A stretch of 64,000 nucleotides of DNA, taken from assembly GCA_030280995.1 (NCBI GenBank), contig JASXTE010000005.1, positions 27,133,501 through 27,197,500 of the forward strand, in the 5' to 3' direction. A program made the translations under genes and the position numbers. Positions 45,957-56,310 of the stretch are shown here, in pieces. The DNA comes from Hemileia vastatrix (taxonomy: Eukaryota; Basidiomycota; Pucciniomycetes; Pucciniales; Zaghouaniaceae). The notes beneath the pieces were generated by a model that ran no database searches, was not told where the DNA came from, and was given only the letters and a program-made list of their open reading frames with translations. Every line of letters begins with the position of its first letter. Position 1 is the stretch's first letter.

Positions 45957-47018
45957 AATACATATAAATATAATTATTACACTATTATATAACTTATAGT
46001 AGTTTAAATAGCTTATCTATAGCCTAATAATACTTATTTAGGTGTTAATGTAGTCATAATATACTTATCGTAAGTGATATTAAGTAATTATTGACATACA
46101 TAAGCTTAAATGTATACATAAAGCTCATATTCAGTGAAATATGCAGTATATTATGTATATTTAGGTCTATAAGTGGGTTTTAGCCTCTTAATAGCCTGTA
46201 ACCTTTGTTTTTCTGCTTATTTTAGGTCATATGGATGAAATCAGTGGATTCAAAATGCCTACAGAAGCATAGACATCTATATAAGGCGCATACACTCAGT
46301 TTGGACAACTTAATCTGCTTCCTTAGATGGATATTCACGGATTTATGGTTGGGAGGTCATTACTGGGTTAATTTGGATGCTTGGGGATGTTATTGGGGGC
46401 TTGGAAACTTCATTTGTTTCCTATATATGCTTTGGGTTTCATTAAATCTCTTTTGGATTGCTTATTTTACCTGTTTCTTTATGGTATCCGCTTTCATCTG
46501 GATTTTCTATTTATGGTATGGGTCTGTGTTATCTTTAATTGTGATGAAGGGTCCTTGCTGGAGGTCTGGGTGTTGAATCTGCTTGAAGTGGAAGCCATGG
46601 GGAGGTGATGGGCCCTCACAGTGCTGTGATTGCGGGGGATAGCAGTGACATCATCTGGATTGAAGGTCTATGCACTCCAGGGTATTTGGGTGTAAGTAAG
46701 GAGGGATTTTAACGGTTATTTATCATCAATTACTTACTACATTTAAATCAAACACTTCAATACAATTATTAACATTTCGAAATATATTATAAAGCCTTTT
46801 ATAAGATGATATTATCATTATATAAGCTATAACTATATTATATTTATCTATTTTCCACCACTAGCACGCATTTAAATCCAAGTATTGTGAGTTATATTTG
46901 AGTATAACTATTTTATTAGTCTTCCCCTGAGGTTTAATCACTAAATAATTTATCAATAAGTAGTAGGACCATAAATAAACACTATTATATCATACTTATA
47001 TACTAGACTATACTGACA
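45957..47018 (+). repeat. 3' LTR of the deleted Gypsy element, right piece
   Basis: It continues the LTR exactly after the ATTAT duplication and ends ACTATACTGACA, as the 5' copy does. Confidence 0.92.
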
Positions 47019-47500
47019 GTACCCAGGGTGGGTCTTCTAGATTTTTTTTTTGCAAGTGTGGGGGTGACTGATGTGCTGGATTCTCTATCAACAGTTACCC
47101 CAGATTGTCTGTTTCCAACCCCTTCTCTTAATTTTGTTGAATTCTAGTAATTGTTTTTCTTTCTTTAACAGGTTTTTAGTCCACTATGACTTTAAACTGG
47201 AAATTCTTTTGGTCTTCAAGTGCTGGACCCCTCATGTTTATTGGTTTTGTTTAATTTTGTTGGATGTTGTGTTTTTGTTAGAAGGTACCCAGGGGGGGCT
47301 TCTAGATTTTACTTTGGCAAGTGTGGGGGTAGCTGATGAGCTGGCTGCTCTGTAGAACATTTACCCCAGAATGTCTGTTTCAAGCCTTTGGTTTTTTTCT
47401 AGTTGAATTCTAGTGTTGTTTTTTTGTGATTCAGGTTTTTAGTCTTCTATGACTTTAAACTGGATTACCTTGGATTTATTTTGGTGCTTTTGGATTGGTG
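47019..47500 (+). repeat. ~270-bp repeat units of the outer element, further copies
   Basis: One full and one partial unit (47019-47283 and from 47284) match 32010-32295. Another degenerate unit, with TTTGGGGGTGACTGATGGGC, lies at about 48390-48530. Confidence 0.75.
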
Positions 47501-48049
47501 GTGGATCACTGGTGGTCTTCCATCATTTTTACTTAATGGAGGGAGCCCACCCAGTGATCTCTTCTGTTGACCTGGAGCTGGCTTTGCTATGTGGTTCTAG
47601 GGTGTTGGCTGTGAAAGTGGTGGATTCAAGATTATTTTCTTTTTTTCTCTTTTTTTTCTTTTCAATTTTTTATGGAGGCTATGTTTGTTCAAAGGCTCAA
47701 GATAGGGCTCTGGCAATATTTTTGGTAGAAGAGGAGGAGTCAAAATAAAAATAAAAAAAATTAAATTTTTTTTAGGTGTGACCACATCAAGGTGCACTTG
47801 GATGTGGGTAAGGTATTAGGGGATCATCTCATCAATTGGCTGGGGGATACCATTTTATTTTGTTTTATTTTTTAAAGGAGTTTAAATGTTTTGGCTTTGA
47901 TGGTTTTTGGGTTGGGAATTTATGGGCTATATTTTCAAGATTTTTTTTCTGGAAGGTCCTTCAAGACTTTAAACTGATCTTTTATTTATGGGCTCAATCT
48001 TCAAGATTTTTTCTGGAAAGTCTTTCATTACTTTAAACTTATCTTTTAA

Positions 48050-48710
48050 TTACGGGCTCAAGATTTTTTGATGTCCATCAAGACTTTAAACTGAAAATTC
48101 TGTTAGTCCTCCAAGACTTAAAACTGGCTGGTTGTTAAAGATTTATTCAAGAATTTAATTTTACTAATGTGGATCTAGTAGTCCTCAAAGACTTTAAACT
48201 GGCTGGTTTAAAGATTTCGTCAAGAAGTAGTCTGTCAAGACTTTAAACTGAACACTGTGTCAGTCCCCCAAGACTTTAAACTGAGGATTGTTGATGGTGT
48301 AGTCCCCCAAGACTATAAACTGAGGAATGGGAGGCAGTGTGAGGTGGAAGTTTAAAAGGCAGAAGGATCCAAGGGGGAACTCCTGAATTTTGTAAAGGTA
48401 AGTTTGGGGGTGACTGATGGGCTGGCAGCTCTATATACAGCTACCCAAGAAAGTAAGTTACTTCTCTAAATCTTTTTCTGGTTGATCTCTGGTTCTGGTT
48501 TCTGTGATTCAGGTTTTCGCAGTCCCCCAAGACTATAAACTGAGGATTTTTTTCAGTCCCCCAAGACTATAAACTGAGGATTTGTGGAGTCCCCCAAGAC
48601 TATAAACTGAGGGCTGTTAGTCCCCCAAGACTTTAAACTGAGGGCTGTTAGTCCCCTAAGACTTTAAACTGAGGGTTGTAAGTCCCCCAAGACTATAAAA
48701 TGAGAAAAGT
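48050..48710 (+). repeat. Minisatellite in the outer element, ~28-bp unit
   Basis: At least eleven copies of AGTCCCCCAAGACTATAAAC followed by TGAGG occur, in two clusters (48070-48320 and 48518-48710). The core ACTTTAAACTGG also appears once per 270-bp unit upstream, suggesting the minisatellite grew from it. Confidence 0.85.
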
Positions 48711-49026
48711 TTTATGCAGGTAGATGGTTATAGTCAGGAAGACTTGTCAACTGGATATCACTTTTCATTGTTCGAGGCTGGAACAGCCAGAGTTGGAATT
48801 CAGGAACAGAAGAAAGAGATTCTTTTCACAGAGATAGATTTAATTTAAAGGCATGGTGCAAGAGAAGTTTTAAAGAAGAAGCTTGGATTGCTGGTTCAGA
48901 AGTTCACTTAGGATGGAATAGATCTGGTGGAAGAGAGAAATGGGCTGTTTGTAAAGATTTTGGATAGGTGTTCAAGCATGGTTGTTGGTGAAGGAAGAAT
49001 GGGGACATTCTTGATTGGAGGGAGGA
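48711..49026 (+). other. 3' untranslated region of the outer element
   Basis: Purine-rich, no open frame of note, ending in GGAGGGAGGA before the LTR (probable polypurine tract). Confidence 0.55.
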
Positions 49027-49954
49027 TGTGGTGATTCCAATGTGGGTAGGCCTTTGGAGTGCACATTTGGGGGTATTTGGTATGTAGGGTGTTATTGGGG
49101 TTATGGTGTTATTAGTGGATTTTTTTCATCTTTGGGTGATAGTTAGTAGTGTTTATGGAGGCTTAAGCTAGGGTCACTTATTATGTCTCAGCTTAATGTC
49201 CTTTCTTTTCTCTTCATTTTGGTATCCCTTATGGGTGGTTACCTTGTTTTATAGGGTAGTTATGGTGTTGTTATTGGTATTTATCGGATGTTTATTGCTT
49301 AGTGGTGCTTATGTAGGCTTAAGCTAGGGTCATTTATTATGTCTCAGCTTATTGTCCTTCATTTTATTTTCATTTTGGTATGTCTTATGTGTGTTTATCT
49401 TGTTTATTAGTGAAGTTATGGGTTTTTAGCGTTTTTAGGGTTTTTATTGGTTGTATGGGTGTTTTAGGGCCTATAAGTGGCCCATCCACACCTAGGCGGA
49501 ACTTCTGACCTCGGGTGGCCCGCCCGCCTCTGTTTTAGAAGGTTGGGGAGCGCTTCTGGAGGGTTTTTTATTCAATTTGGCTGGATTTTTGGTGGGGAAT
49601 TGGTCAGGGTGGTCTGTGCACTGGCTGTATGATGCGTGTGTGGGAAGATTTTTAGGGGAATCATCTTATCTCTTTACTCATCGCCTCTCTGTTCCTCACT
49701 TTCTCATTGGCTTGTGTTTTGTTGGAATATATTACTGTTCATTTCAACTCTTTCTGGTAGTCTGTCTGGGACTATTATCTTCACTTTTAAAGGGTTCAAG
49801 AGTGTTTAATTAGAGGGTCTAGCAAACAGATCTCCGATTTGCTGCAACAGGTAAATCTCATTTGTTTTTTCTAAAGTGACAGGGGTTATTCTTTCTGGTT
49901 TTACTCCAACTCCATCAGTCAAGGCCTATAGCTAGTACTATAGGATTGTCTACA
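49027..49954 (+). repeat. 3' LTR of the outer element
   Basis: It starts TGTGGTGATTCC and ends GGATTGTCTACA. It is one base shorter than the 5' LTR at 29031. Confidence 0.85.
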
Positions 49955-51839
49955 TTGCTTAAATTTTCAAAAAACAAATTATGTTGATTAGTTCAAGTAC
50001 TGGAAAGGATTATAAAAAGTTTGAATCTTATATTTTTTGATTGAAGAAGAAAAATAATCTTCAAGAAATATTATTTCAAGATTTATATCAGGCAAGAATG
50101 CATGAAATTCACTTTTCAAGAAAATTTTCTTTAGTCCGATTTTGAGAAAAGGAAGACTCTTTAAGCAAGGGCTGGGTTTTAATAAGTGTAATATATTGCA
50201 CTATTGAATATGATGAGTAAAATACACTGCCAAAAATTTTTTTTTTGTCATGGGGTATAACAATGGTACAATAATTATACAACTTTTGTGTTATTGATGT
50301 TCCATATTGTAAAAGAGATGTGTAATAGTGATACTCCACACAATATTGTCAGAAGACTTTCTAGAAACTCCACAAAATTTAACCCTTCTCACAAAAAATT
50401 GAACAAAAGTTGAGTCAGTGATGATGAAAATGAAGATAAAGGGTGAAGCTTTAATGAAATTGGTCTGAAAAAAAAGCCAAACTTCATTTGAAGCTTAGTT
50501 GGTAAAGATTATTTTTATGTGATTATTTATCATCAATAAGTTCTTGGAAAATTCTTTGTAACATCTTGCTTACCCTGAGTCAAAAGTTAGTCAATTTTTA
50601 GTGACCACTCAGGTGATAAGAACAGAGGACATTCTTCTGGGGTTCTAACTGTGACTAAGACTGGGCCTGATAAACTGACTGTCAAAATGCTTCCAGAGAA
50701 ATATAAAATAGACAATATATCAGGTTATTTAACAATTTTCCCATTCAGTGAATCACACTATGAAAATTAACATGGTGTTCCCAGTGCAAATTTCACCCTG
50801 ATATTTTCAATTTGTTCCAATCAAAACTTAAAACATCAGAGAAAAAACACAACATAATTTTGAATGCCATTTACTTTGCAATAGCCTTAATGAATGCAAT
50901 CTTTGTATTCCACTTCAACTTATTGATGTTACATTTATCTTATGAATCTTCCCAATCAAATTCTCAATCATTTTACAAGTTTTTTAAATTAGTTTTTTAG
51001 GATCCTTTTGATATTCAGCTTGAAGAATATTATTTTTGGGCCAAGACTTAAAGGCTTTAGAAATTTTATAAGGTGGTTAAGGGAAAAATTTATACTTCAT
51101 TCCACTGATTGAATTAATCTTTTAAAGTTGTGGAATGAAAAATTAAATTAATCTTATTAGCTTCGGAAAAATAAATCAATTTTTTTCTTAATTCTTGTAA
51201 GAGATTAAAACTAATAAAGGTGTGTATAATCACTCTTAAATGACCATTTCTCATAGTTTAAAGACTTGGGTAATAAAATGCTGAGATTTTTGCCAATTCC
51301 TTAGAGCTACAGTTAGAGTCCTCTTCAGGGTTATTTTTTGAAAAATTTGACCTTGATTCATTGCTTCCACCATGTCTTTAAAAACAAGAAGAAAGGCACT
51401 TCCTATATCTAATTTCATAACAATTGGTTCAGAAATATTATCTTTAAAAAGAACAAAGACACACTGACACCTATAATTTATTTAAAGCTGTTGTTAGTGA
51501 AAGGTAGTGAAACCATACTCCATAGACAAGTTAAATAAAACTAAGAAAGGAAATGTAGAGAAATATAGATAATAAGTAGGAGATTCAAGCTGAAAAAGAT
51601 GTTTGAAAGTTTGGGAGTTTTCAAAATAACATGGTCTGTTTGCTGTGGTTTTCACAATTTTAAATTGAATAGAGCTCAAAAATCAGGGTAGCTCTTGAAT
51701 TGGAAATTCATCTGAATTTTTCTAATGTTATATGCTTGCTCTTCTGATATACTACCTTTAAGAAGAATAATTTTCCCTCCTTCTAAACTTTATAATAATT
51801 ATAGGTGCATGCTTCTATATGATTCTCTATTATATGAAA
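49955..51839. other. AT-rich DNA without recognisable genes
   Basis: Short open frames here have no coding character that I can recognise. There is no clear repeat. Confidence 0.45.
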
Positions 51840-52249
51840 TCAGTCACTTCTCAGTCACCACTCTTTCCAAAATCCGTAACCAGTCAGTCACTTATTAGTA
51901 AATAGTAAAATAATTCTCAGTAAAAATCCAGTTATTTATCAGTAAAAAGTGAGGTACTTCCCAGTAACCAGTAATTTACTTCTCAGTAACTATTCATTCA
52001 AATCTCAGTAACCACTCAGTCACTTCACAGTAACCAGTCAGTGACTTATTAATAACCAGTCAGTCACCTATTAGTAATAAATTTGTTACTTCTCAGTAAA
52101 CTTTCAGTCACTTCTCAGTAACAAGTCAGTCACTTATTAGTAACCAGTATATCACCTTTCAGTACCCATTCAGTCACTTCTTAGTAACCAGTCAGTCACT
52201 TCTCAGTAGCCAGTAAGTCACTTATCAGTAACCAGTCAGTCACCTCTTA
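51840..52249. repeat. ~22-bp minisatellite, left part
   Basis: Units close to CAGTCACTTCTCAGTAACCA, with TTAT/TTCT and AACCAG/AGCCAG variants, repeat about eighteen times. The array resumes at 55902 after the inserted element. Confidence 0.9.
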
Positions 52250-52609
52250 CACCACGCAATATTTGGGGGGGACTTGCTAGCAAGTCCTAAAGTTGAAGTC
52301 AGATGGAAATCAGATGGAACTCAGACTGAAGTAATACTGAAATTTCAGGTGAAGTATCACACAAATAATAATGGATCTATATTGAAAACATAGTGAAAGT
52401 GTGAGGATAACTGAATAGAAGCCAGAAAAAATCATTCCGTGAGTCTAATCAATGCACAGATTTTTTGAAGCAACTTATTTAAATAATAATTTATTAAATT
52501 AAATTGTTCAATAAAAATCAATGGAAAATATCACAATTCTTAAATACAATGATTTTATTAAAAACTTTCGGATTACATATAAAAAAAATCAGTGACATTT
52601 TCTATTACC

Positions 52610-53060
52610 TACAACTGTTTTTACAGAATTGAAAACTATGTTTCAGATGATATTTTATGGAAGTGAACTCTGTTCTTTGCCCAAAGAACAGAGTTCATCC
52701 TCCTATTTTTACACTTTGTTTGCACCAATCCCCATCCCATTCAATTCTATCAACACATGCTTGTCTTCCCTCCCCACCCCTTTCGCTATCCTCCCAGCCC
52801 CATTGTATGCCATCCTCTTTTTATCCCCATTTCACCCCTCTCAACCGCTCCCCAAACCTTTTCTTCATTCAAAACACCTTGGAACCCTTAATCTTCCCTT
52901 CCAAATCTTTCCCAACCTTTTTGGTACCCCATATACCCTTCCTCACCCCTCTCTCCAGCCTCCCCAACCCTTGCAGCCCCATTCCTCCCCTTTACCTCGC
53001 CTCCACAATCCTTGAACCCCAATTTCCTCCCTTTCAACTCAGTCCCTATTTCTGTATATA
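52610..53060 (-). repeat. Inverted copy of the repeat block at 11650-12120
   Basis: It matches the inverted sequence around 11650-12120, including ACTCTGTTCTTTGCCC. The proline/serine-rich open frames here come from pyrimidine-rich DNA and are not genes. Confidence 0.8.
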
Positions 53061-53171
53061 AAAATAAAGTGTTAGGGAGAAATGGGGAGGTAAGCAAACT
53101 GGAAAGAGAGGAGTGGAGAGGGGTAGAGAGGCGTGGAGAGGGAGAGGCAAATGTGGATAGGGGTTGAAAAT

Positions 53172-54933
53172 TGAAAGGCTAAGATCAACTAAAGGACGTG
53201 AAACTAGCTTGAAAGTCTTTGTCTAGAAGATTTAAATGGTCCTATATGAATACTGTAGTATAAATTCACTAAGTAGTAAAATATAATCAAAATTAAAGGT
53301 CTCAGTAAAATAATTCTCACTATTTTTATATATGGCTTACAATCTTTGTAGTTGGTAGAAAAATAGATTTCAATAATTCAGATACTATTCAAAAGTCTTA
53401 TAAAAGTACTAATTGATATGTATTGTAATTTATTTGGTTATAATGGTAAATTGTAAATGATAAGGAATGTAGAAACAAGACCCAAAAACCTCCTCCTTTT
53501 ATACACACTGAGTTCCCCATAAATCCCTTGATGTACCATCCAATATACAGTTAAAGACGCCTCAAAACAACTTATAGACATGACCATCAACATCCCTAGT
53601 GACCCATGACATAATTAGACAAGTAACAACCATCAAAATCCTGTAATAATAAGGGAAATCCATCAAAATTAAAGAAAAAGAGACACTACGCAATATAGGG
53701 GGTGGACTTGCTAGCAAGTCCTCAACCTGAACTCAGATGGAACTCAGATGGAACTCAGACTGAACTCATACTGAACCCATACTGAACTCTACTTGAACAC
53801 CCACCTAAAACTGTTCTGCTCAGTGGTGTTCATCCCTGATTGTATGGTTCCTTTATCAATAGCTCAATGTGTGTTCAATCTATGGTGAGTTTGGGTCCAA
53901 GGTTGCGGACTTGCTAGCAAGTCCGCCCCCCATATTGTGTGGTGAGAAAAATAGAGTATATGTGTATAAAACAATAATATAAAAGACTAAAGGAGACTTT
54001 TTAAGGTTAATATTAGCTTAATAATAAGGGGGATTTACTGTAGAAATGGAGGGTCTAATCCTGACATTATACTATGTGAAATTCCCATCCAAAAATAACC
54101 AAAACTGACTGAGAAACCACCCAAAAACTTAAAAAAGAGCGTGAGATGTGGGGTAACTACATGCAGTCCTTGGAAGGCGCTTGCATGGGTAAATCCTTGA
54201 CTAAAATAAGGCGAATTTAAGCATGGTGATGAAATAAGATGCCAAGAGTGAGGTTATTAATGAAATTAGTGCATATAAACAAGGTCAATGCAATAGTAAT
54301 TAAGCTAAGAGACTAAATAAGTGCCTGTCGCCTATTTTAGTGTGTTTCCCCACAGTGGGTGTAGAATGTGGGGTAATTATAGTGTGAAAAAGCTAACTTT
54401 GCTAAAAATGAAGCTATTCACACGGGAAAAAATCAGGCAGTATGTGGCCAGTACACAGAAGCCATTTCTGGCATAAAAAACACCAAATTTGAAAAGTGTT
54501 ATTTTTATGCATTTAAATAGCCAAATCAATAGTCCTCAATGAGCCCAATTGATCTGTCAAAGCGCAATTTTGATATTCTCAATCTTATAGCACATATAGT
54601 CAAATTTTAAGTGAAATAAAGCGCATTTCTTGTTTTTTGTGTAAAACAATGAATATAACAGCTTTAAGTGTACTTAAAAACTACGTAGACTTATACTTAA
54701 GGTTCTTAAGATTACCCTAACATATTCCAACTTAATATTAGGTACATAAGACCTATAAAAGGTGGATATATGCGTGTATATAAGGTGTTATAATGGCATT
54801 TTTTGTGTATTATTATAATTATATTTATGTATACTGTTTGTGTACTCTCATTTATTGTTCCCATGTATAGTTCATGTGTTTAACATAACTTATAAGTACT
54901 TTTTACTAAGTCCTGAGGATATACAGGCTGACA
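53172..54933 (-). repeat. Solo LTR, inverted copy of the LTR at 163-1663
   Basis: It is flanked by a perfect 5-bp duplication AAAAT (53167-53171 and 54934-54938). No internal region is present, so the element was lost by recombination between its LTRs. Its 3' end reads TGAAAGGCT where the other copy has TGTCAGGCT (inverted). A MITE is nested inside. Confidence 0.92.
53684..53944. mobile_element. 261-bp MITE nested in the solo LTR
   Basis: The ends are CACTACGCAATATA and the complement of CACCACACAATATG, each followed by the hairpin GGACTTGCTAGCAAGTCC. AGA flanks both sides. The uninterrupted LTR at 163-1663 shows the empty site. The inside has repeats of ACTCAGATGGA and ACTGAACTCAT that also occur just inside the left end of the larger element at 52250. 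Confidence 0.92.
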
Positions 54934-55901
54934 AAAATGATGACAAAGGGAGTGAAAAGGTTGGGGAGAAAGATGAGGTGAGGATAAATAAATATTTCAA
55001 AGGGAAAATAGTGGGGTATTCTTGAGAGGGAGTAAAAAAAGACAATAAAAGAAGATAATAATACAAAATAAATATACAAAAAATATAAAATTTATAAAAT
55101 ATGTTACAAAGAATGGGCACAGAAATTGCTTGAATCCTAAAAATCCACAACTCCTATACTGTTATTCTCTTCATTTACTTAAATCAACTAAAAATCTATG
55201 TTTTTATATTTTGAAAATTTTGAAGAAGATTGGAAATAAATTTTTATAAATATTAGAATGAAATTTTTTTTTATTTAATAGTGAAATATAGTATGTAAAT
55301 TGAATTTGAAAAATATATGTCTAAGTAAAGTCTTTGCAACATCATTTTTAAGATTTTTGCACCTTCTTTAGATATTTTATGATTTATAATATTCACTATT
55401 ATCTAGTCATAAAATAAGTATATAATTTTTTCAATTCTTGAAAATAATACAATAAATAATATAAATGCACAAAATAACCTTACATGAAAAAATTGACATA
55501 TTTAAAATTGTAGTTTTTCCATGTATTTCTGGCCAAAGAAACTTATATAATAATGTCAGATGTTATCTTGCCGGATCTATACATTGGTGTTCGTTTTTTT
55601 TAATTGCAAAGAAACTGCTTAAATAGTTTAAAATATTTATTTTTCAGATTAATTTGAGTGTGGTGTGCACTGTATTAAAATTTCTATAAAAAAATCTCAT
55701 TCTTTATATCTCAAGATTTGTTCAAAGTATTATTACCTATGCTTCATTAAATGTTCAAGTTGTATTCATATTGACTTCACCAGAATGTCAATATTTTTTC
55801 TTGGTGGTTTTATCACTAATTAAATGTGGGCTCAAAAATATATGAACTAGGGTTCAAGGTTGCCAACTTGCTAGCAAGTCAGCCCCCCATATTGCGTGGT
55901 G

Positions 55902-56310
55902 TTAGTAATCAGTGTGTTACTTCTCAGTAACCTTTCAGTCACTTCTCAGAAACCATTCAGTCAATTCTCAGTAGCCAGTCAGTCACTTCTCAGTAGCCAG
56001 TCAGTTAATTATTAGTAAGTAGGAAGTCACCTGTTATTAATCAGTTTTTAACTTCTCAGTAAGCTTTCTGTCACTTCCCAGTAGCCATTCAGTCACTTCT
56101 CAGTAGCCAGTCAGTCACTTAACAGTAACCAGGCAGTCACCTGTTATTAATCAGTTTGTTACTTCTCAGTAACATTTCTGTCACTTCTCAGTAAAAGGCT
56201 ATTCACTTGTCAGTAATCAGTCAGCCCCTTCTCAGTAACAAGTCAGTCCCTTCTCAGAAACAAGTCAGTCCCTTCTCAGTAATCAGTCAGTGACTTTCTT
56301 TTCAGTGCTT
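55902..56310. repeat. ~22-bp minisatellite, right part
   Basis: It continues the array of 51840-52249 in the same orientation, starting with the TTA duplication. Confidence 0.9.

Larger units (their letters stand above)
32296..47018 (+). mobile_element. Internally deleted Ty3/Gypsy chromovirus, itself split by a younger element
   Basis: The 5' LTR (32296-33474, 1179 bp) matches 37151-37265 plus 45957-47018 (1177 bp in total). The flanks GTAGC (32291-32295) and GTACC (47019-47023) are a near-perfect 5-bp duplication of a site inside the outer element's repeat. The internal region (33475-37150) keeps gag at one end and the integrase tail with chromodomain at the other. Protease, reverse transcriptase and RNase H are missing. 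Confidence 0.92.
29031..49954 (+). mobile_element. Outer LTR retrotransposon, gag only, interrupted by two younger elements
   Basis: Direct repeats at 29031-29959 and 49027-49954 are nearly identical and almost equal in length. A purine tract (GGAGGGAGGA) abuts the 3' LTR. The flanks share TTGC but a clean 5-bp duplication could not be assigned. Apart from the insert 32296-47018 the element is about 6.2 kb. It holds one gag-like region (30199-31581), ~270-bp repeats and a minisatellite. No protease, reverse transcriptase or integrase was seen, so it would depend on enzymes from another element. Confidence 0.85.
52250..55901. mobile_element. Harbinger-like terminal-inverted-repeat element without transposase
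   Basis: The ends are CACCACGCAATAT (52250) and its complement (to 55901), flanked by TTA on both sides (52247-52249 and 55902-55904). The 3-bp TTA duplication is typical of PIF/Harbinger. A hairpin with CTTGCTAGCAAG lies just inside each end. About 1.9 kb belongs to the element itself; the rest is a solo LTR at 53172-54933. It contains one copy of the repeat seen at 11808-12240 and carries no recognisable gene. It probably used a transposase supplied in trans. Confidence 0.88.

Noticed and set aside
48050..48710. Regular ~28-bp repeats resembling a CRISPR array
   Set aside because: Tandem units without spacer diversity, inside an LTR retrotransposon.
52629..53061. Two overlapping proline-rich open frames, with counterparts at 11704-13009
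   Set aside because: They come from repeat DNA with biased composition, present in several copies and orientations.
51840..56310. Regular ~22-bp repeats resembling a CRISPR array
   Set aside because: Units are contiguous without unique spacers and the DNA is eukaryotic. It is a minisatellite split by an insertion.
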